Below are positions 43,920 through 53,869 of a stretch of 64,000 nt of DNA, in pieces. The stretch's first letter is position 1. Each line of letters starts with the position of its first letter. The stretch lies in NCBI GenBank assembly GCA_016714365.1, contig JADJNH010000005.1, positions 698,501 to 762,500 of the forward strand, read 5' to 3'. This DNA is from Candidatus Vicinibacter affinis (GTDB lineage: Bacteria; Bacteroidota; Bacteroidia; Chitinophagales; Saprospiraceae). The notes under the pieces are model-generated. The model was not told where the DNA came from and ran no database searches. It worked only from the letters and a program-made list of their open reading frames with translations. Position numbers and translations under genes: made by a program.

Positions 43920-45050
43920 CTATTCCTCCAATTTATTTTCCATTTTCATAAGTAAAGTATAAGCACCTTTGAGAACAATATTTTTTTTGGCAAACAACTC
44001 ATAATTCTTTATTTCGACCATACCTTTCTCTTGAATTCCGATCTCAGCTTCTAACCTCTGGTATTGATTTTTTCCAGTCTCAACAAAGAGGTAATTTTTA
44101 GTGCCGTAAGATACAACAGCTCCTTCTGGAATAATATAAGCTGAATTGGCGTTGGTTTCAATTTCTGCATTCATATACATTCCAGGCAACAGAGATTTAT
44201 CTTTTGTAAGAAAATTGCAAAGTACTGAACTTGCTCCATCAGATGTAATGTCTTTATTGATGAGCATAATTTTACCAGGGTATTTTTTCTCAAGATTATA
44301 ATTGTTAAAAGCATAAATATTTTGGCCTATGGAAATTTTGTTCATATCTTTTTCAAATACCTTTAAAACCAGATGATAGTCTGATGGATTAATTAGTTCA
44401 AAAATAATGTCTTCTGGGTTCACATACTTTCCAATGTTCATATTTACTTTAGAAACATAACCGTTTATGGGTGAAAAAATTCCAATGTTTTTGGAAATGG
44501 TATTTTCTGTAAGACTGCTTGGGTTGATATTTATAAGTTTTAATTTTTCAGCCATTGCATTTAAAGCAACTTTAAGTTGCCCGAATTCCAATTGAGTTTG
44601 TTCAAATATTTTATCACTGGTTGCTTTGGTTTCATTCAAATCTTTTTGACGTTTATATTCAGATTCCAAATATTTTAATTTTAGTTTAGTGCTTAGGTAT
44701 TCTTGCTGTAGTTGTATATACTGTTGATCTTCCATGGTTGCAATTCTCTCCCCTTTACTAACTTTCATTCCAGGCATTAATTTAGTATGACTCAGAAATC
44801 CCCCCAGCGGCATACTTACAGAAAATATATTTTGAGGAGGAACCTGAATATGACCGGTTAAATTAAGTACAGATGATATATTTTTTAATTCCAGTGTCCC
44901 CACTTCAATTTTTGTAGTATTATTTTGTTCTTCAGTCAATTCAATACTATTAAAATCAGGTTCAATTGCTTTTTGCTCAAGAGTGCTCTTTTCTTTTGTC
45001 CCACAAGCACCGAGGATAAATACGAATGTAAGTGAAAATATATTTTTCAT
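43920..45050 (-). CDS. RND efflux periplasmic adaptor, CusB/CzcB-like lipoprotein
   Basis: The protein has 376 residues and a lipoprotein signal (FILGACGTK; Cys16). A membrane-fusion protein layout follows: barrel-sandwich/lipoyl halves flank a coiled-coil hairpin (about 95-165, QYIQLQQEYLSTKLKLKYLE). Next come a beta-barrel (about 205-285) and a membrane-proximal domain. It bridges the inner-membrane RND pump and the outer-membrane channel for metal efflux. The gene follows the CusA-TolC fusion by 4 bases, so one transcript encodes the full tripartite pump. Metal specificity (Cu/Ag or Zn/Co/Cd) cannot be fixed, though copper genes lie nearby. Confidence 0.85.
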   Translation of the reverse strand: MKNIFSLTFVFILGACGTKEKSTLEQKAIEPDFNSIELTEEQNNTTKIEVGTLELKNISSVLNLTGHIQVPPQNIFSVSMPLGGFLSHTKLMPGMKVSKGERIATMEDQQYIQLQQEYLSTKLKLKYLESEYKRQKDLNETKATSDKIFEQTQLEFGQLKVALNAMAEKLKLININPSSLTENTISKNIGIFSPINGYVSKVNMNIGKYVNPEDIIFELINPSDYHLVLKVFEKDMNKISIGQNIYAFNNYNLEKKYPGKIMLINKDITSDGASSVLCNFLTKDKSLLPGMYMNAEIETNANSAYIIPEGAVVSYGTKNYLFVETGKNQYQRLEAEIGIQEKGMVEIKNYELFAKKNIVLKGAYTLLMKMENKLEE

Positions 45051-45054
45051 TTTA

Positions 45055-48000
45055 TTAATTGATTGAATTTAAGTAATTGATTTCTATAATACTTTCATTT
45101 AATTCCTTGACAGCATTGAGATAATCATTTTGCACAGCAATAATTTGATTAATGGACATGACCCACTCTAAATAATTTATATCCCCTTTAGTTAGCTGAT
45201 CATTGATTGTTTGTGTTAATATGTTTGAATTTTGTATTGCAAATTGCTCAAAATATTCTACTGATGACCTTTTGTTTGTATAATCAATCATTGAGTTCGT
45301 CCTACTGTTTTGAAGTAATTGCATTTGTTCTTCCTTGGAGATATTCGCTATTTGTTCATTCAACTGAAAGGCATTTATCCTAGCTTTCTGTGCTTTTGAT
45401 GAAATGGGAATTCCAATTCCTACCTGAACCGAATTAAATCTTTTAGAAGATGTGTATAAAACATTGTCGGCTCCTGTTCCTCTCATGCTCATGTTTGAAT
45501 AACCAAGATTCAGTACAGGCAGCATTTTTGATTTTTCCAATTGGGTCATTTGAGTTGCTAGTAAAATTTTTTGGTCTGCTAAATTCATTATGGGGTGTTG
45601 ACTGTTTTTTATTTCAGTAAGAATGGGGGGGGGCTCAAGTTTTATATCTTTATATTCAGGTTCAAAATCAATAGGTGAATTCATCATTACTTTAAGGTTG
45701 TTTTTTATAGTTAAAAGATTTTGCTGAATATTTTTTTTCTGAAGTTGAATATTGCCAAGAATGATCTCGTAGGTAGTTTTTTCCATGATATTGCTTTCCC
45801 CTTTTTGATAGCGAAGTCTGGCTTTTTCCATTAAGATTGTGAAGATGCTATCCGATTTATTCAGATTTTTTTCTTTTTCTTTTAGTATGATTAAATTGGA
45901 AAAGTGAAGCATAATCATTTTTTTAATGTCTGCTTCCTTCAGACTCAAATTTGCAATTTCGGTCTGATATTCCTTTTCCAGCAATTTTTTTTGTCTTTTA
46001 TAAACAGTCGGCAGATTAAATGATTGATTAATACCGAAGGCAAAATCTGTGTAAACGCTGTTTATCTGACCTAGTTCAGATGACAGGTTTGTCATGGGAA
46101 TGTCATAAGCAGACTTTATCATTTCCTTTTTGAACGCTTTGGTGGCTTCAATTGATTTAAGGCTCAGATTGTGTTTGAGTGCCTGGTCAACAATTTCATC
46201 CAGGGTGAGTAACTTTTGGGAAAAGACATTTATTGATGTACTCAGAATCAGAATTATAATCGTTGTAATTGAATGTTTGCCAGGTTTCATTTTTGAATTT
46301 TTTTCGAAGATTACATAAAGAACCGGGAGGACAAAAAGTGTTAAAAAGGTAGCTACAATTAATCCTCCAATAACTACTGTGGCAAGGGGGCGTTGTACCT
46401 CCGCCCCGGCTCCGTCGCTCAAGGCCATCGGTAAAAAGCCTAGTGAGGCCACCATGGCTGTCATTAGCACGGGTCTTAGTCTCACCTTGGAGCCCATAAT
46501 TACAATGCGATGAAGGTCTTTTAATCCAGATTCTTTTTGTCTGTTAAATTCTGCAATAAGGACAATTCCATTGAGAACAGCTACGCCAAATAATGCAATA
46601 AATCCTACACCTGCACTGATGCTAAAGGGCATCCCTCGGAGTGACAAAAACAAAATTCCTCCTATAGCAGAGAGCGGAATGGCGGTATAAATAAGTAAGC
46701 TATGTCTGATTGAATTAAATGCAAAGAAAAGTAAAATAAAAATCATAATCAGCGATACCGGTACGGCTACGCTCAGTCTCTTTTTAGCCGCAATTAAATT
46801 TTCAAACGCACCTCCGTAAGTTACATAATAGCCTGGTGGGAGTTTTAAATTTTCTTCCACTTTTTGTTTCAACTCATCAACTATACTTTGAATGTCTCGT
46901 CCGGATACATTGAATCCGACCACTATTCTGCGTTTTGCATCTTCACGTTGAATCTGATTAGGGCCATTTTTGATTTCCACTTTAGCAAGTAGATTAAGTG
47001 GAATGTTTTGACCATCGGGTGTTGGAATGATTAGATTTCTGACATCATCCAAATTTTTCCTTTGATCAAGATTCAGCCTTACCACAAGTTCAAATCTTTT
47101 TTCACCCTCATAAATCTGTCCGGCCGATTGACCAGCAAAAGCGGTATTGATTACATTATTTATGTCTTTGATATTTAGTTTGTACTGTGCCACAGCGGCT
47201 CTGTCGTAATTGATAATGATTTGGGGTATTCCGGATATCGGTTCTATATATAGATTTTCACTACCATTTACCGCATTTACCAAACCTCCCATTTTTTCAG
47301 CATAGCTGGAAAGTGTGTCCAAATCTTCTCCAAAAATTTTACATACAACGTCTTGTCTTGCTCCGGTCATTAGTTCGTTAAATCTCATTTGAACAGGATA
47401 TTGAAAACTTGCGGTGATTCCCGGAACATTTTCCAAGGATTGAGCCATTTTTTCTGCCAATTCATCAAAAGTTTTAGCAGATGTCCATTTTTTTTTGTCT
47501 TTAAGTATGACCATCATGTCACTCGCTTCCATTGGCATTGGGTCGGTTGGTACTTCTCCACTCCCAATCTTGGTCACCACTTTTTCTACTTCAGGAAAAT
47601 TAGTGATCAATACATGAGCTGCTTTTTGCGTATGTTCGATGGTAGTTTTCAGGTTGCTGCCTGTAAGTACTCTGGTGTCAACAGCAAAATCACCTTCTTC
47701 CAATGCCGGAATAAATTCTCCTCCCAACATACTCAATCGGACAATGGCCAATGCAAATAAAGTGAAAGCAATCAACAGAACAGTTTTGGGAAACATTAAA
47801 ATTTTAGAAAGTAAATTTTGATAAAACTTTTCAATTCGAAACATAATTTTATCCGAAATATTCGGTGTATGTTTTAAATTTTTACTCAACACCAAGGCAC
47901 TCATCATGGGAATATAAGTTAGTGAAAGCAGAAAAGCCCCTGCCAAGGCAAAAGCAACTGTTTGAGCCATGGGTTTGAACATTTTGCCTTCAATGCCTTC

Positions 48001-49407
48001 GAGCGTAAATATTGGAAGGTACACTATCAAAATTATAATCTGGCCAAAGACTGCGCTGTTCATCATTTTTGAGGCTGAAGATTTTACATTACTATCCATT
48101 TCACCTTGTGTAAGTCTGTTAAGGTGGACAAAACTTTTACTATGAGTAAGTTGGTGCATAACAGCTTCTACTATGATAACGGCACCATCTACAATCAGAC
48201 CAAAATCCAAAGCGCCGAGACTCATTAAATTGCCGCTGACCCCGAAAGTATTCATCAGAATAACAGCAAAAAGCATGGCCAGTGGGATCACGGATGCGAC
48301 CAGAATGCCAGCACGAAAGTTTCCAAGAAACAGTACAAGAATGAATACAACGATCAAAGCACCTTCCAGAAGATTTTTTTCAACGGTACTGATTGCGTTG
48401 TTGACCATTTTTGTGCGGTCTAAAAACGGTTCGATAACAACTCCTGTAGGTAGTGTTTTTTGGATTTGAATGATACGTTCTTTTACATTTTTTATGACCT
48501 CACTGCTGTTGGCCCCTTTAAGCATCATGACGATGGCTCCGGAGACTTCACCTTGATCATTCAGACACATTGCACCATATCGAGTGGCGAAACCAATGTT
48601 AATGTCAGCGACGTCTCTTAAAAAAATCGGTGTACCTAATTCTGAAGTTTTTATTAAGATACTTTGAATATCTTCTTTCCTGCTAAGGATTCCTTCACTT
48701 CGAATGTACAATACAGCAGGTCCCTTCTCAATATAGGCACCTCCAGTATTTTGGTTGTTGTCTTCAAGGGCACTAAATACTTCTTGAAGGGTTATATGAT
48801 AAGCCTGTAATTTATCGGGGTGAACAGAAATCTCATATTGTTTGAGATTGCCGCCAAAACTACTCACTTCAGCGACACCTTTCACACCTAATAATTGTCT
48901 TCGCACGATCCAGTCTTGGATAGTCCTCAACTCAGTGGCATCATATTTTTTTTCAAATCCTTTTTCAGGCCGCACCACGTATTGATAGATTTCTCCTAAT
49001 CCTGTGCTGATAGGCCCCAATTCAGGAGTTCCGATACCTTGAGGAATTTGTGACTGGACTTGTTGAAGACGTTCTGCCACCTGTTGGCGGGCCCAATATA
49101 TATCAGTAGCATCATCAAACACAACAGTTACCAAAGACAATCCGAATCGGGAAAAACTTCGTATTTCTTTAAGGCCATTTATATTGCTGTTGGCTTGTTC
49201 AATTGGATATGTGACGAGTCTTTCAATGTCAGTAGCACCAAAAGAAGGGGCAATTGTAATTACCTGTACTTGATTATTAGTAATATCAGGTACAGCATCA
49301 ATTGGCAATTTGGTCACCTGATACAAACCATAAACAATCAATATGATAGTAAACAGCCCAATCAGGAGTTTATTTTTTATGGAAAATTCAATGATATGGT
49401 TGAGCAT
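45055..49407 (-). CDS. CusA/CzcA heavy-metal RND transporter fused to a TolC-like outer-membrane factor
   Basis: The gene encodes 1,450 residues from the ATG at 49407; the frame reaches a TTG at 49455. The first 1,040 or so residues form an HME-RND pump with 12 spans, two large periplasmic loops, and the proton-relay segment FGLIVDGAVIIVEA. A hydrophobic, signal-peptide-like segment near 1,040-1,060 then leads to a TolC/OEP domain with long coiled coils (about 1,070-1,450). The fused form is known in Bacteroidota, and the internal segment could let the channel part be released by signal peptidase. The pump exports metal cations by proton antiport. A C9 tract (45625-45633) sits in the channel part. 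Confidence 0.9.
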   Translation of the reverse strand: MLNHIIEFSIKNKLLIGLFTIILIVYGLYQVTKLPIDAVPDITNNQVQVITIAPSFGATDIERLVTYPIEQANSNINGLKEIRSFSRFGLSLVTVVFDDATDIYWARQQVAERLQQVQSQIPQGIGTPELGPISTGLGEIYQYVVRPEKGFEKKYDATELRTIQDWIVRRQLLGVKGVAEVSSFGGNLKQYEISVHPDKLQAYHITLQEVFSALEDNNQNTGGAYIEKGPAVLYIRSEGILSRKEDIQSILIKTSELGTPIFLRDVADINIGFATRYGAMCLNDQGEVSGAIVMMLKGANSSEVIKNVKERIIQIQKTLPTGVVIEPFLDRTKMVNNAISTVEKNLLEGALIVVFILVLFLGNFRAGILVASVIPLAMLFAVILMNTFGVSGNLMSLGALDFGLIVDGAVIIVEAVMHQLTHSKSFVHLNRLTQGEMDSNVKSSASKMMNSAVFGQIIILIVYLPIFTLEGIEGKMFKPMAQTVAFALAGAFLLSLTYIPMMSALVLSKNLKHTPNISDKIMFRIEKFYQNLLSKILMFPKTVLLIAFTLFALAIVRLSMLGGEFIPALEEGDFAVDTRVLTGSNLKTTIEHTQKAAHVLITNFPEVEKVVTKIGSGEVPTDPMPMEASDMMVILKDKKKWTSAKTFDELAEKMAQSLENVPGITASFQYPVQMRFNELMTGARQDVVCKIFGEDLDTLSSYAEKMGGLVNAVNGSENLYIEPISGIPQIIINYDRAAVAQYKLNIKDINNVINTAFAGQSAGQIYEGEKRFELVVRLNLDQRKNLDDVRNLIIPTPDGQNIPLNLLAKVEIKNGPNQIQREDAKRRIVVGFNVSGRDIQSIVDELKQKVEENLKLPPGYYVTYGGAFENLIAAKKRLSVAVPVSLIMIFILLFFAFNSIRHSLLIYTAIPLSAIGGILFLSLRGMPFSISAGVGFIALFGVAVLNGIVLIAEFNRQKESGLKDLHRIVIMGSKVRLRPVLMTAMVASLGFLPMALSDGAGAEVQRPLATVVIGGLIVATFLTLFVLPVLYVIFEKNSKMKPGKHSITTIIILILSTSINVFSQKLLTLDEIVDQALKHNLSLKSIEATKAFKKEMIKSAYDIPMTNLSSELGQINSVYTDFAFGINQSFNLPTVYKRQKKLLEKEYQTEIANLSLKEADIKKMIMLHFSNLIILKEKEKNLNKSDSIFTILMEKARLRYQKGESNIMEKTTYEIILGNIQLQKKNIQQNLLTIKNNLKVMMNSPIDFEPEYKDIKLEPPPILTEIKNSQHPIMNLADQKILLATQMTQLEKSKMLPVLNLGYSNMSMRGTGADNVLYTSSKRFNSVQVGIGIPISSKAQKARINAFQLNEQIANISKEEQMQLLQNSRTNSMIDYTNKRSSVEYFEQFAIQNSNILTQTINDQLTKGDINYLEWVMSINQIIAVQNDYLNAVKELNESIIEINYLNSIN

Positions 49408-49747
49408 GCATTTTGTTTTAAGTTCAATTAATTGAAGACAGGCATCTTTTCGCAAAGGATAATTAGTTTAAATCTAATTATTTATTTTCAATCTATATCC
49501 TTTAAGCTACAAAAGACCTATCGTTTACTAACTTATGAAATGGTTAGAATTTCAATATTAAAATCTAAAGTATAAATTGATCTGTTTAGTACCGATTGTG
49601 GTATGGCATTTATATTTAACAATACCACTTGTTTGTAAGGTAATTTTCAAAGAAGGGAAATTAAATCTTTTACTTAGAAGAAAACCCTACCTAACTACAA
49701 ACAGTTGGGTTAAATACTTATAAATTAATACTTCAGCAGGAAATGAT
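49408..49747. other. Intergenic region upstream of the metal-efflux operon
   Basis: 340 bases between the CusA-TolC start and the small exported protein stop. It includes a 7-bp inverted repeat GTGGTAT/ATACCAC (49598-49604 and 49622-49628, 17-base loop) without a U-tract. No exact TAnnTTTG box on the minus strand was found before the CusA ATG, although TATCCTTTG (near 49452) comes close with one extra base. Confidence 0.35.
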
Positions 49748-50149
49748 TTAACAGTATTCTCTGCATGCCATGCGTGGGGGTTGCCAAATATTAGAAAGTA
49801 GGCTGGCATGAATAAAATTATTTTTGTAGGCAATGATACCGTTATTTTCATTTAGATCTATACAAGTAATCTCTTTGGTAACATACGAAATCGGCAACGC
49901 CAATAAATCAAAGGAGATTAAGTTTATATTCGATTTAAAAGGAAGATTCATATCCTTTTCAAAGTCAGAATCAATGGTTTTGGAATTGGCATAATGGATG
50001 GAAAAAAATTCCCATAAATTAATTCTAGGGTCAAGGTGGTTATGTTCCAAAAAATGCTCAATCAAGGCTGAAACTCTTAAAATTTGAACGAATTCAGTCT
50101 TGCCCAAGAGAAATATACACAAAAATGATATAGCAACTATTCTTTTCAC
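49748..50149 (-). CDS. Small exported protein typical of Bacteroidota metal-efflux loci
   Basis: This is a 133-residue protein with an N-terminal signal segment (about 3-18). Its body contains HYANSKTIDSDFEKDMNLPFKS, resembling a conserved Bacteroidota motif (HYAxxxxxDxDxxKDMxLPFKS) that I associate with genes just upstream of CusA/CzcA pumps; this association is recalled, not searched. The C-terminus IWQPPRMACREYC ends with two Cys. His, Asp and Cys residues could bind metal, but the function is unknown. A -7 box lies 7 bases upstream of the start. Confidence 0.6.
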   Translation of the reverse strand: MKRIVAISFLCIFLLGKTEFVQILRVSALIEHFLEHNHLDPRINLWEFFSIHYANSKTIDSDFEKDMNLPFKSNINLISFDLLALPISYVTKEITCIDLNENNGIIAYKNNFIHASLLSNIWQPPRMACREYC

Positions 50150-50155
50150 CGGCTA

Positions 50156-50163
50156 CAAAGATA
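50156..50163 (-). promoter_or_regulatory. -7 box for the small exported protein and metal-efflux operon
   Basis: TATCTTTG on the minus strand. Predicted start about 50151, only 2 bases before the ATG at 50149, so the mRNA would be almost leaderless. It could drive the CusA-TolC and CusB genes as well. Confidence 0.4.
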
Positions 50164-50301
50164 CTCCTATGTTTTATTAAAAAAACGAAATATATTGGAA
50201 ATAGTTCTAAAGCAGGTAGGCAATTTACAAAAGTTCATAATATTATGATTTTAGTCGGGCACTTGAAATTTCATTTTGGCTTACCTGAATGCATCCAAGA
50301 G

Positions 50302-52692
50302 TTATCCTTTGATTACTATTTTGCCTGTCTTGCAAAAATCTTTGCCATATATTTTCCAAAGAAGCATGCCTGATCCGGAAAGAAGAGCGGGAAAAGAAAT
50401 TGTTTGTTCGGTATGAAAATTGTCCAGGTTCTGGCTGTATAGAATTTGGCCTTGCAGACTAAGTATAATTAATTTTAGAGCGCCTGAATAATTATTTGGT
50501 TTAATTTTAAGTAGCAAGTTTTCCCGGGAAGAAGGATTGTTGAAGTAAAGGAAATCTGTCAGATCGCTGCTAATATTTCCTATTCCAACTGGAGCAGTGC
50601 TTAATACAGGCACTTGATAAAAGCTTAAAGCACCAATATTCCGGGAATTGGTAATGTATGGCCCCTGAAATATAGTCGAAGAATTGTGGTAATATATTTC
50701 AGGTAGGTAGGTTAAAAAATTTCCACCAGCTCCAGTTTTAAGATCCAGAAGTACGGTGTCTTTTTGAGCGCTTATGTTGTTAATTACGAAAGGTAAACCG
50801 TCCAGGTAGAAATAGTCTATTAACCTAATGTTGACATTGCTAATTACTGTGTCACTAGGAATAATAAATTCTTGAATTCCCGGTTCGAATACCAAATTGA
50901 TTCTGTTTTTGGAGGGTGTTGTGTAATAAGCATATTTGAGATTTGGGGCTGTCATGTCAGGAAGCTCCGGTCCATTGTAAAAATCCTTTTCCACTAATGG
51001 ACTGAGCCATTCCGCCAGAGCTCTATAACCATCAACTGAATAATGACATCCATCATGTCCAGGTAAGCCATTGGTGCTCATTACTGTGATGTCAGGGAAA
51101 GATTTTGGAAGGTTGCGTTGTATTTCTCTTACACCACTGTTGTCACCCGTGCCACAACCGTGGTGAATTTGCATCACATAGATTTTTTTTAACAGGGGGA
51201 GGTCATTTTTCCAATCCTGATAAAGAGATTTAAAATTTTCAAAATATTGAGGGGTCGCATTGCTTTCACCCTGATACCAACATAGGAATTTTACTTTAGG
51301 ACCAAGTTTTGATTGGTTGATGCGATAAAGAAAACTGCCATAAATTGAATTGGGTTCTGCAGGATTAGAATCATTTCGTTGATGCTGCTGAATACTGGTT
51401 CCTCCCACACCACCATTGATTACACAGACAGGCACTTTATGCTTTTTTACAATGTTTTTCGCAAGTTGCATTCCCCATGCCCCGATATCTGGCCCGCCTC
51501 CATACCCGGAAGCACTCGCAGGAGTAAAGAAAGTGTCTTTTTTATTTTGTGAATAATTGAGCCCAAATGTTTTAACAAACGGATCAGAATCATTGGAACC
51601 TCCAAAAATAGAATTAGATTGGCCATTGATTAAAAAGACATCACCACATAAGAGATGATTCCGAATAAATAAGGAACTGTCACCAGAAGCAGAATGCGCA
51701 GTTAATTCCATCCTGTAATCTAAAAGTCCTGATTTAAGAACCGGAGAAAATTGGTATAAAGCTTTTTGATTACTGAAATAAATTGCGGTTGAAAGATTAG
51801 AAATTAATTGATCATTTTGATATAATTTTAGGAAAACAGAATCAAACTTTGAATCGAAAATATAACCTTTCACTTCAAAATTGCATAAATCGTTTTGATC
51901 TCGGGCAAAAAAATGATGATTCCCTGGCACCGACAGGATACTAGAGTCGAGGATGGGAGGGCCCGGGATCTTGTATTCTGCCATTAGCTTTTTCTGAATA
52001 GAATCTCTCGTATTGGTAGGCAGTAATCCGGGAAATAAAATAATAGTACCAATCGAACCATTATAAAAATAGGATCTGTTGTATGCGCCAATGAATATGG
52101 TGGAATCTATATTCGAAGGGCAGAATGCTGAGTCTGCGAATTGAGCGTTTATATAAAAAGTACCTCGTTGAGTGCTTTGATTGTATTCAGCTATTACCAA
52201 TGCAGGTTCTAATCCAGGATCAATAGTTGATATCACCTGGCTGTTAAAATTTCCCTGATGCAACATTTGAGGTTTTGTATTTCCACCAAGCCAAAGTGTT
52301 CGGTTTGCACCACCGATTAAATTATATGAAGGGGCCTCTGTTTTAATTATGAGAAATAAGGTGTAGTCTTTTAAAACAGGGAAAACGGAGGGAAAATCCA
52401 TGTATGAACTTTTTCCGTTTAATTGAATGGAAGGCAATCCATTTATTCCGTTTTTAATAAATTTAGGTCTGGCGTTTGGATTATTTTGTACAGCCTGATT
52501 CCCTGATACATTATCCTTCCAAGAAACAACGCTGCTATCTGGCCCAAGTGTGATACCTGAGCCGGCATTCAGGAATAATATTGGGGTGTGGCTTTGTTGA
52601 CCAATTAAAATTATATTAAAAAAGAATATGAATACAAGTATTGGTAAATTCAAAATGCGGTTAGTGAACCAAATGATATCAATTATTTTCAT
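50302..52692 (-). CDS. SASA/GDSL-type carbohydrate esterase with concanavalin-like domain and T9SS tail
   Basis: The protein has 796 residues. A hydrophobic N-terminus (about 16-31) is followed by a LamG/concanavalin-like domain (about 35-245) and a sialate O-acetylesterase-like domain (about 345-600). That domain has nucleophile S359 in GQSN, WYQGESNATP, and the Asp-x-x-His pair in GHDGCHYS. The last 90 or so residues (NNPSSRENLLLKI to TGKIVIKG) are a type IX secretion sorting domain. It probably removes acetyl groups from a polysaccharide outside the cell, with the lectin-like domain binding the glycan. The gene stands alone, without susCD neighbours. Confidence 0.8.
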   Translation of the reverse strand: MKIIDIIWFTNRILNLPILVFIFFFNIILIGQQSHTPILFLNAGSGITLGPDSSVVSWKDNVSGNQAVQNNPNARPKFIKNGINGLPSIQLNGKSSYMDFPSVFPVLKDYTLFLIIKTEAPSYNLIGGANRTLWLGGNTKPQMLHQGNFNSQVISTIDPGLEPALVIAEYNQSTQRGTFYINAQFADSAFCPSNIDSTIFIGAYNRSYFYNGSIGTIILFPGLLPTNTRDSIQKKLMAEYKIPGPPILDSSILSVPGNHHFFARDQNDLCNFEVKGYIFDSKFDSVFLKLYQNDQLISNLSTAIYFSNQKALYQFSPVLKSGLLDYRMELTAHSASGDSSLFIRNHLLCGDVFLINGQSNSIFGGSNDSDPFVKTFGLNYSQNKKDTFFTPASASGYGGGPDIGAWGMQLAKNIVKKHKVPVCVINGGVGGTSIQQHQRNDSNPAEPNSIYGSFLYRINQSKLGPKVKFLCWYQGESNATPQYFENFKSLYQDWKNDLPLLKKIYVMQIHHGCGTGDNSGVREIQRNLPKSFPDITVMSTNGLPGHDGCHYSVDGYRALAEWLSPLVEKDFYNGPELPDMTAPNLKYAYYTTPSKNRINLVFEPGIQEFIIPSDTVISNVNIRLIDYFYLDGLPFVINNISAQKDTVLLDLKTGAGGNFLTYLPEIYYHNSSTIFQGPYITNSRNIGALSFYQVPVLSTAPVGIGNISSDLTDFLYFNNPSSRENLLLKIKPNNYSGALKLIILSLQGQILYSQNLDNFHTEQTISFPALLSGSGMLLWKIYGKDFCKTGKIVIKG

Positions 52693-52897
52693 TGTCTAAG
52701 AATAAGATTTCATTCTATTCTTGTTGTTATTTATTAAGCAGGAGGACATCAACAATTATAGGAATCAATTTTGTGAGAGATTTTGTTAAAATTAATTCTT
52801 TCTAGACTTACATTTTGAATATTTACAGCTTCTAAAATTTTAGTAATTGATTCAATTCAGGATTATTTAGGCATTATCATTCTCTCTGTGTTATTGA

Positions 52898-52929
52898 AAA
52901 ATGGAATCTGCAATTGCAGATTCCATTTT
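52898..52929 (-). terminator. Perfect 32-bp palindrome, likely terminator
   Basis: Two perfect 16-base arms (AAAATGGAATCTGCAA and its complement) with no unpaired loop base beyond the turn. On the minus strand the stem ends in an uninterrupted T run before CAATAAC, so it should terminate the SnoaL-like gene at 52942-53430, whose stop is 13 bases away. Confidence 0.65.
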
Positions 52930-52941
52930 ATAATTTTTATT

Positions 52942-53430
52942 TTAATTTTTCTTGTCTGGAGTAGAGCTTACGTTCATATCTCTAATGCAAACATATTTCC
53001 CATCACGTTTTTGAAACACAGACATGTAATGTCCTTTTTTAGTTTCAGTGCCTGCAGAGTCCAACCGAGTCCAAGAGCCGATTTCTACTGCCATGTTTCC
53101 TTCCGCGAAGATATCTACCACTTTGTAAACGTTGGAATTATTGGTGCTGTCTTTGGCAATATCCTCAGCAATTTTTGCCTGAATGGCAGCCTTGCCTGAA
53201 ACAGGTTCTGAATTCCTTCCATAACTAATGGCATCATCGCTGTAATAGGCAGCCACTGCAGCGGCATCTTTGGCTTTTTCACCAGCCGCAAAAGCATCTT
53301 CCATTTTTTGGATGTCCATTTTTAGTGCATCCATGTCAATCGGCTTTGGTGCCTCTGCAGGTTTTGCACATGAATTGAGAAATAGGGCAATTCCTCCAGC
53401 TAGAATGGACAATTGTTGGTTAACTTTCAT
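52942..53430 (-). CDS. SnoaL-like/DUF4440 lipoprotein
   Basis: This 162-residue protein has a lipoprotein signal (ALFLNSCAKPAEAPKP; Cys21). Residues about 35-160 form an NTF2-like cone fold of the DUF4440/SnoaL type: an amphipathic helix (MQKMEDAFAAGEKAKDAAAVAAYY region) is followed by SDDAISYGRNSEPVSGKAAI, GNMAVEIGSWTRLDS and HYMSVFQKRDGKY. Members include steroid isomerases, small dehydratases and many non-enzymatic proteins. No substrate can be named. The gene ends in the palindromic terminator at 52898-52929 and has no partner gene nearby. Confidence 0.75.
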   Translation of the reverse strand: MKVNQQLSILAGGIALFLNSCAKPAEAPKPIDMDALKMDIQKMEDAFAAGEKAKDAAAVAAYYSDDAISYGRNSEPVSGKAAIQAKIAEDIAKDSTNNSNVYKVVDIFAEGNMAVEIGSWTRLDSAGTETKKGHYMSVFQKRDGKYVCIRDMNVSSTPDKKN

Positions 53431-53869
53431 TTTAATTTGTTTTGTTTGATTAAATAATTTTGCAATTTAGTTATATTTTTAGAATTGTGTAATAAGTATC
53501 ACTGGAATATTACTTCCCTGAATCGAATTTATAAAAATCCGGAATTAACCTGCTGTATTCGTCCATGCCTGTTTAATTTTATATTGAAAAATTGTATTCT
53601 AAATCGAAACAGGTTAATTTGCTCCTTTCCTGAGCCCAGCTTTCCTTTTTGATAAACATCAATAGGGTGGTTGTAATTGATAATATGTAATTATATTTTC
53701 AACAGTCAACAGACTGGTTTAGTCATCCCAAAGTTGGTCCGGTATATATTAGTATTTTAAGTCTGTCGGATTAAATATGAAACTTTTAAAATTCAGAAAT
53801 TAAGATGTGGGCTTTTGAACATTTGAAATTCAAAAATGATGCGAGTAATCCTATAATCATTTTTTGAAT
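53431..53869. other. Intergenic region with a 10-bp inverted repeat
   Basis: 439 AT-rich bases. It contains AATTAACCTG (53543-53552) and its exact complement CAGGTTAATT (53610-53619), separated by 57 bases. I see no coding frame, promoter box or U-tract. The pair may be the ends of a small structured RNA or a chance match. Confidence 0.35.

Noticed and set aside
40152..52692. Polysaccharide utilisation locus around the T9SS hydrolases
   Set aside because: No SusC/SusD pair or associated sensor is present; the secreted proteins are dispersed among unrelated genes.
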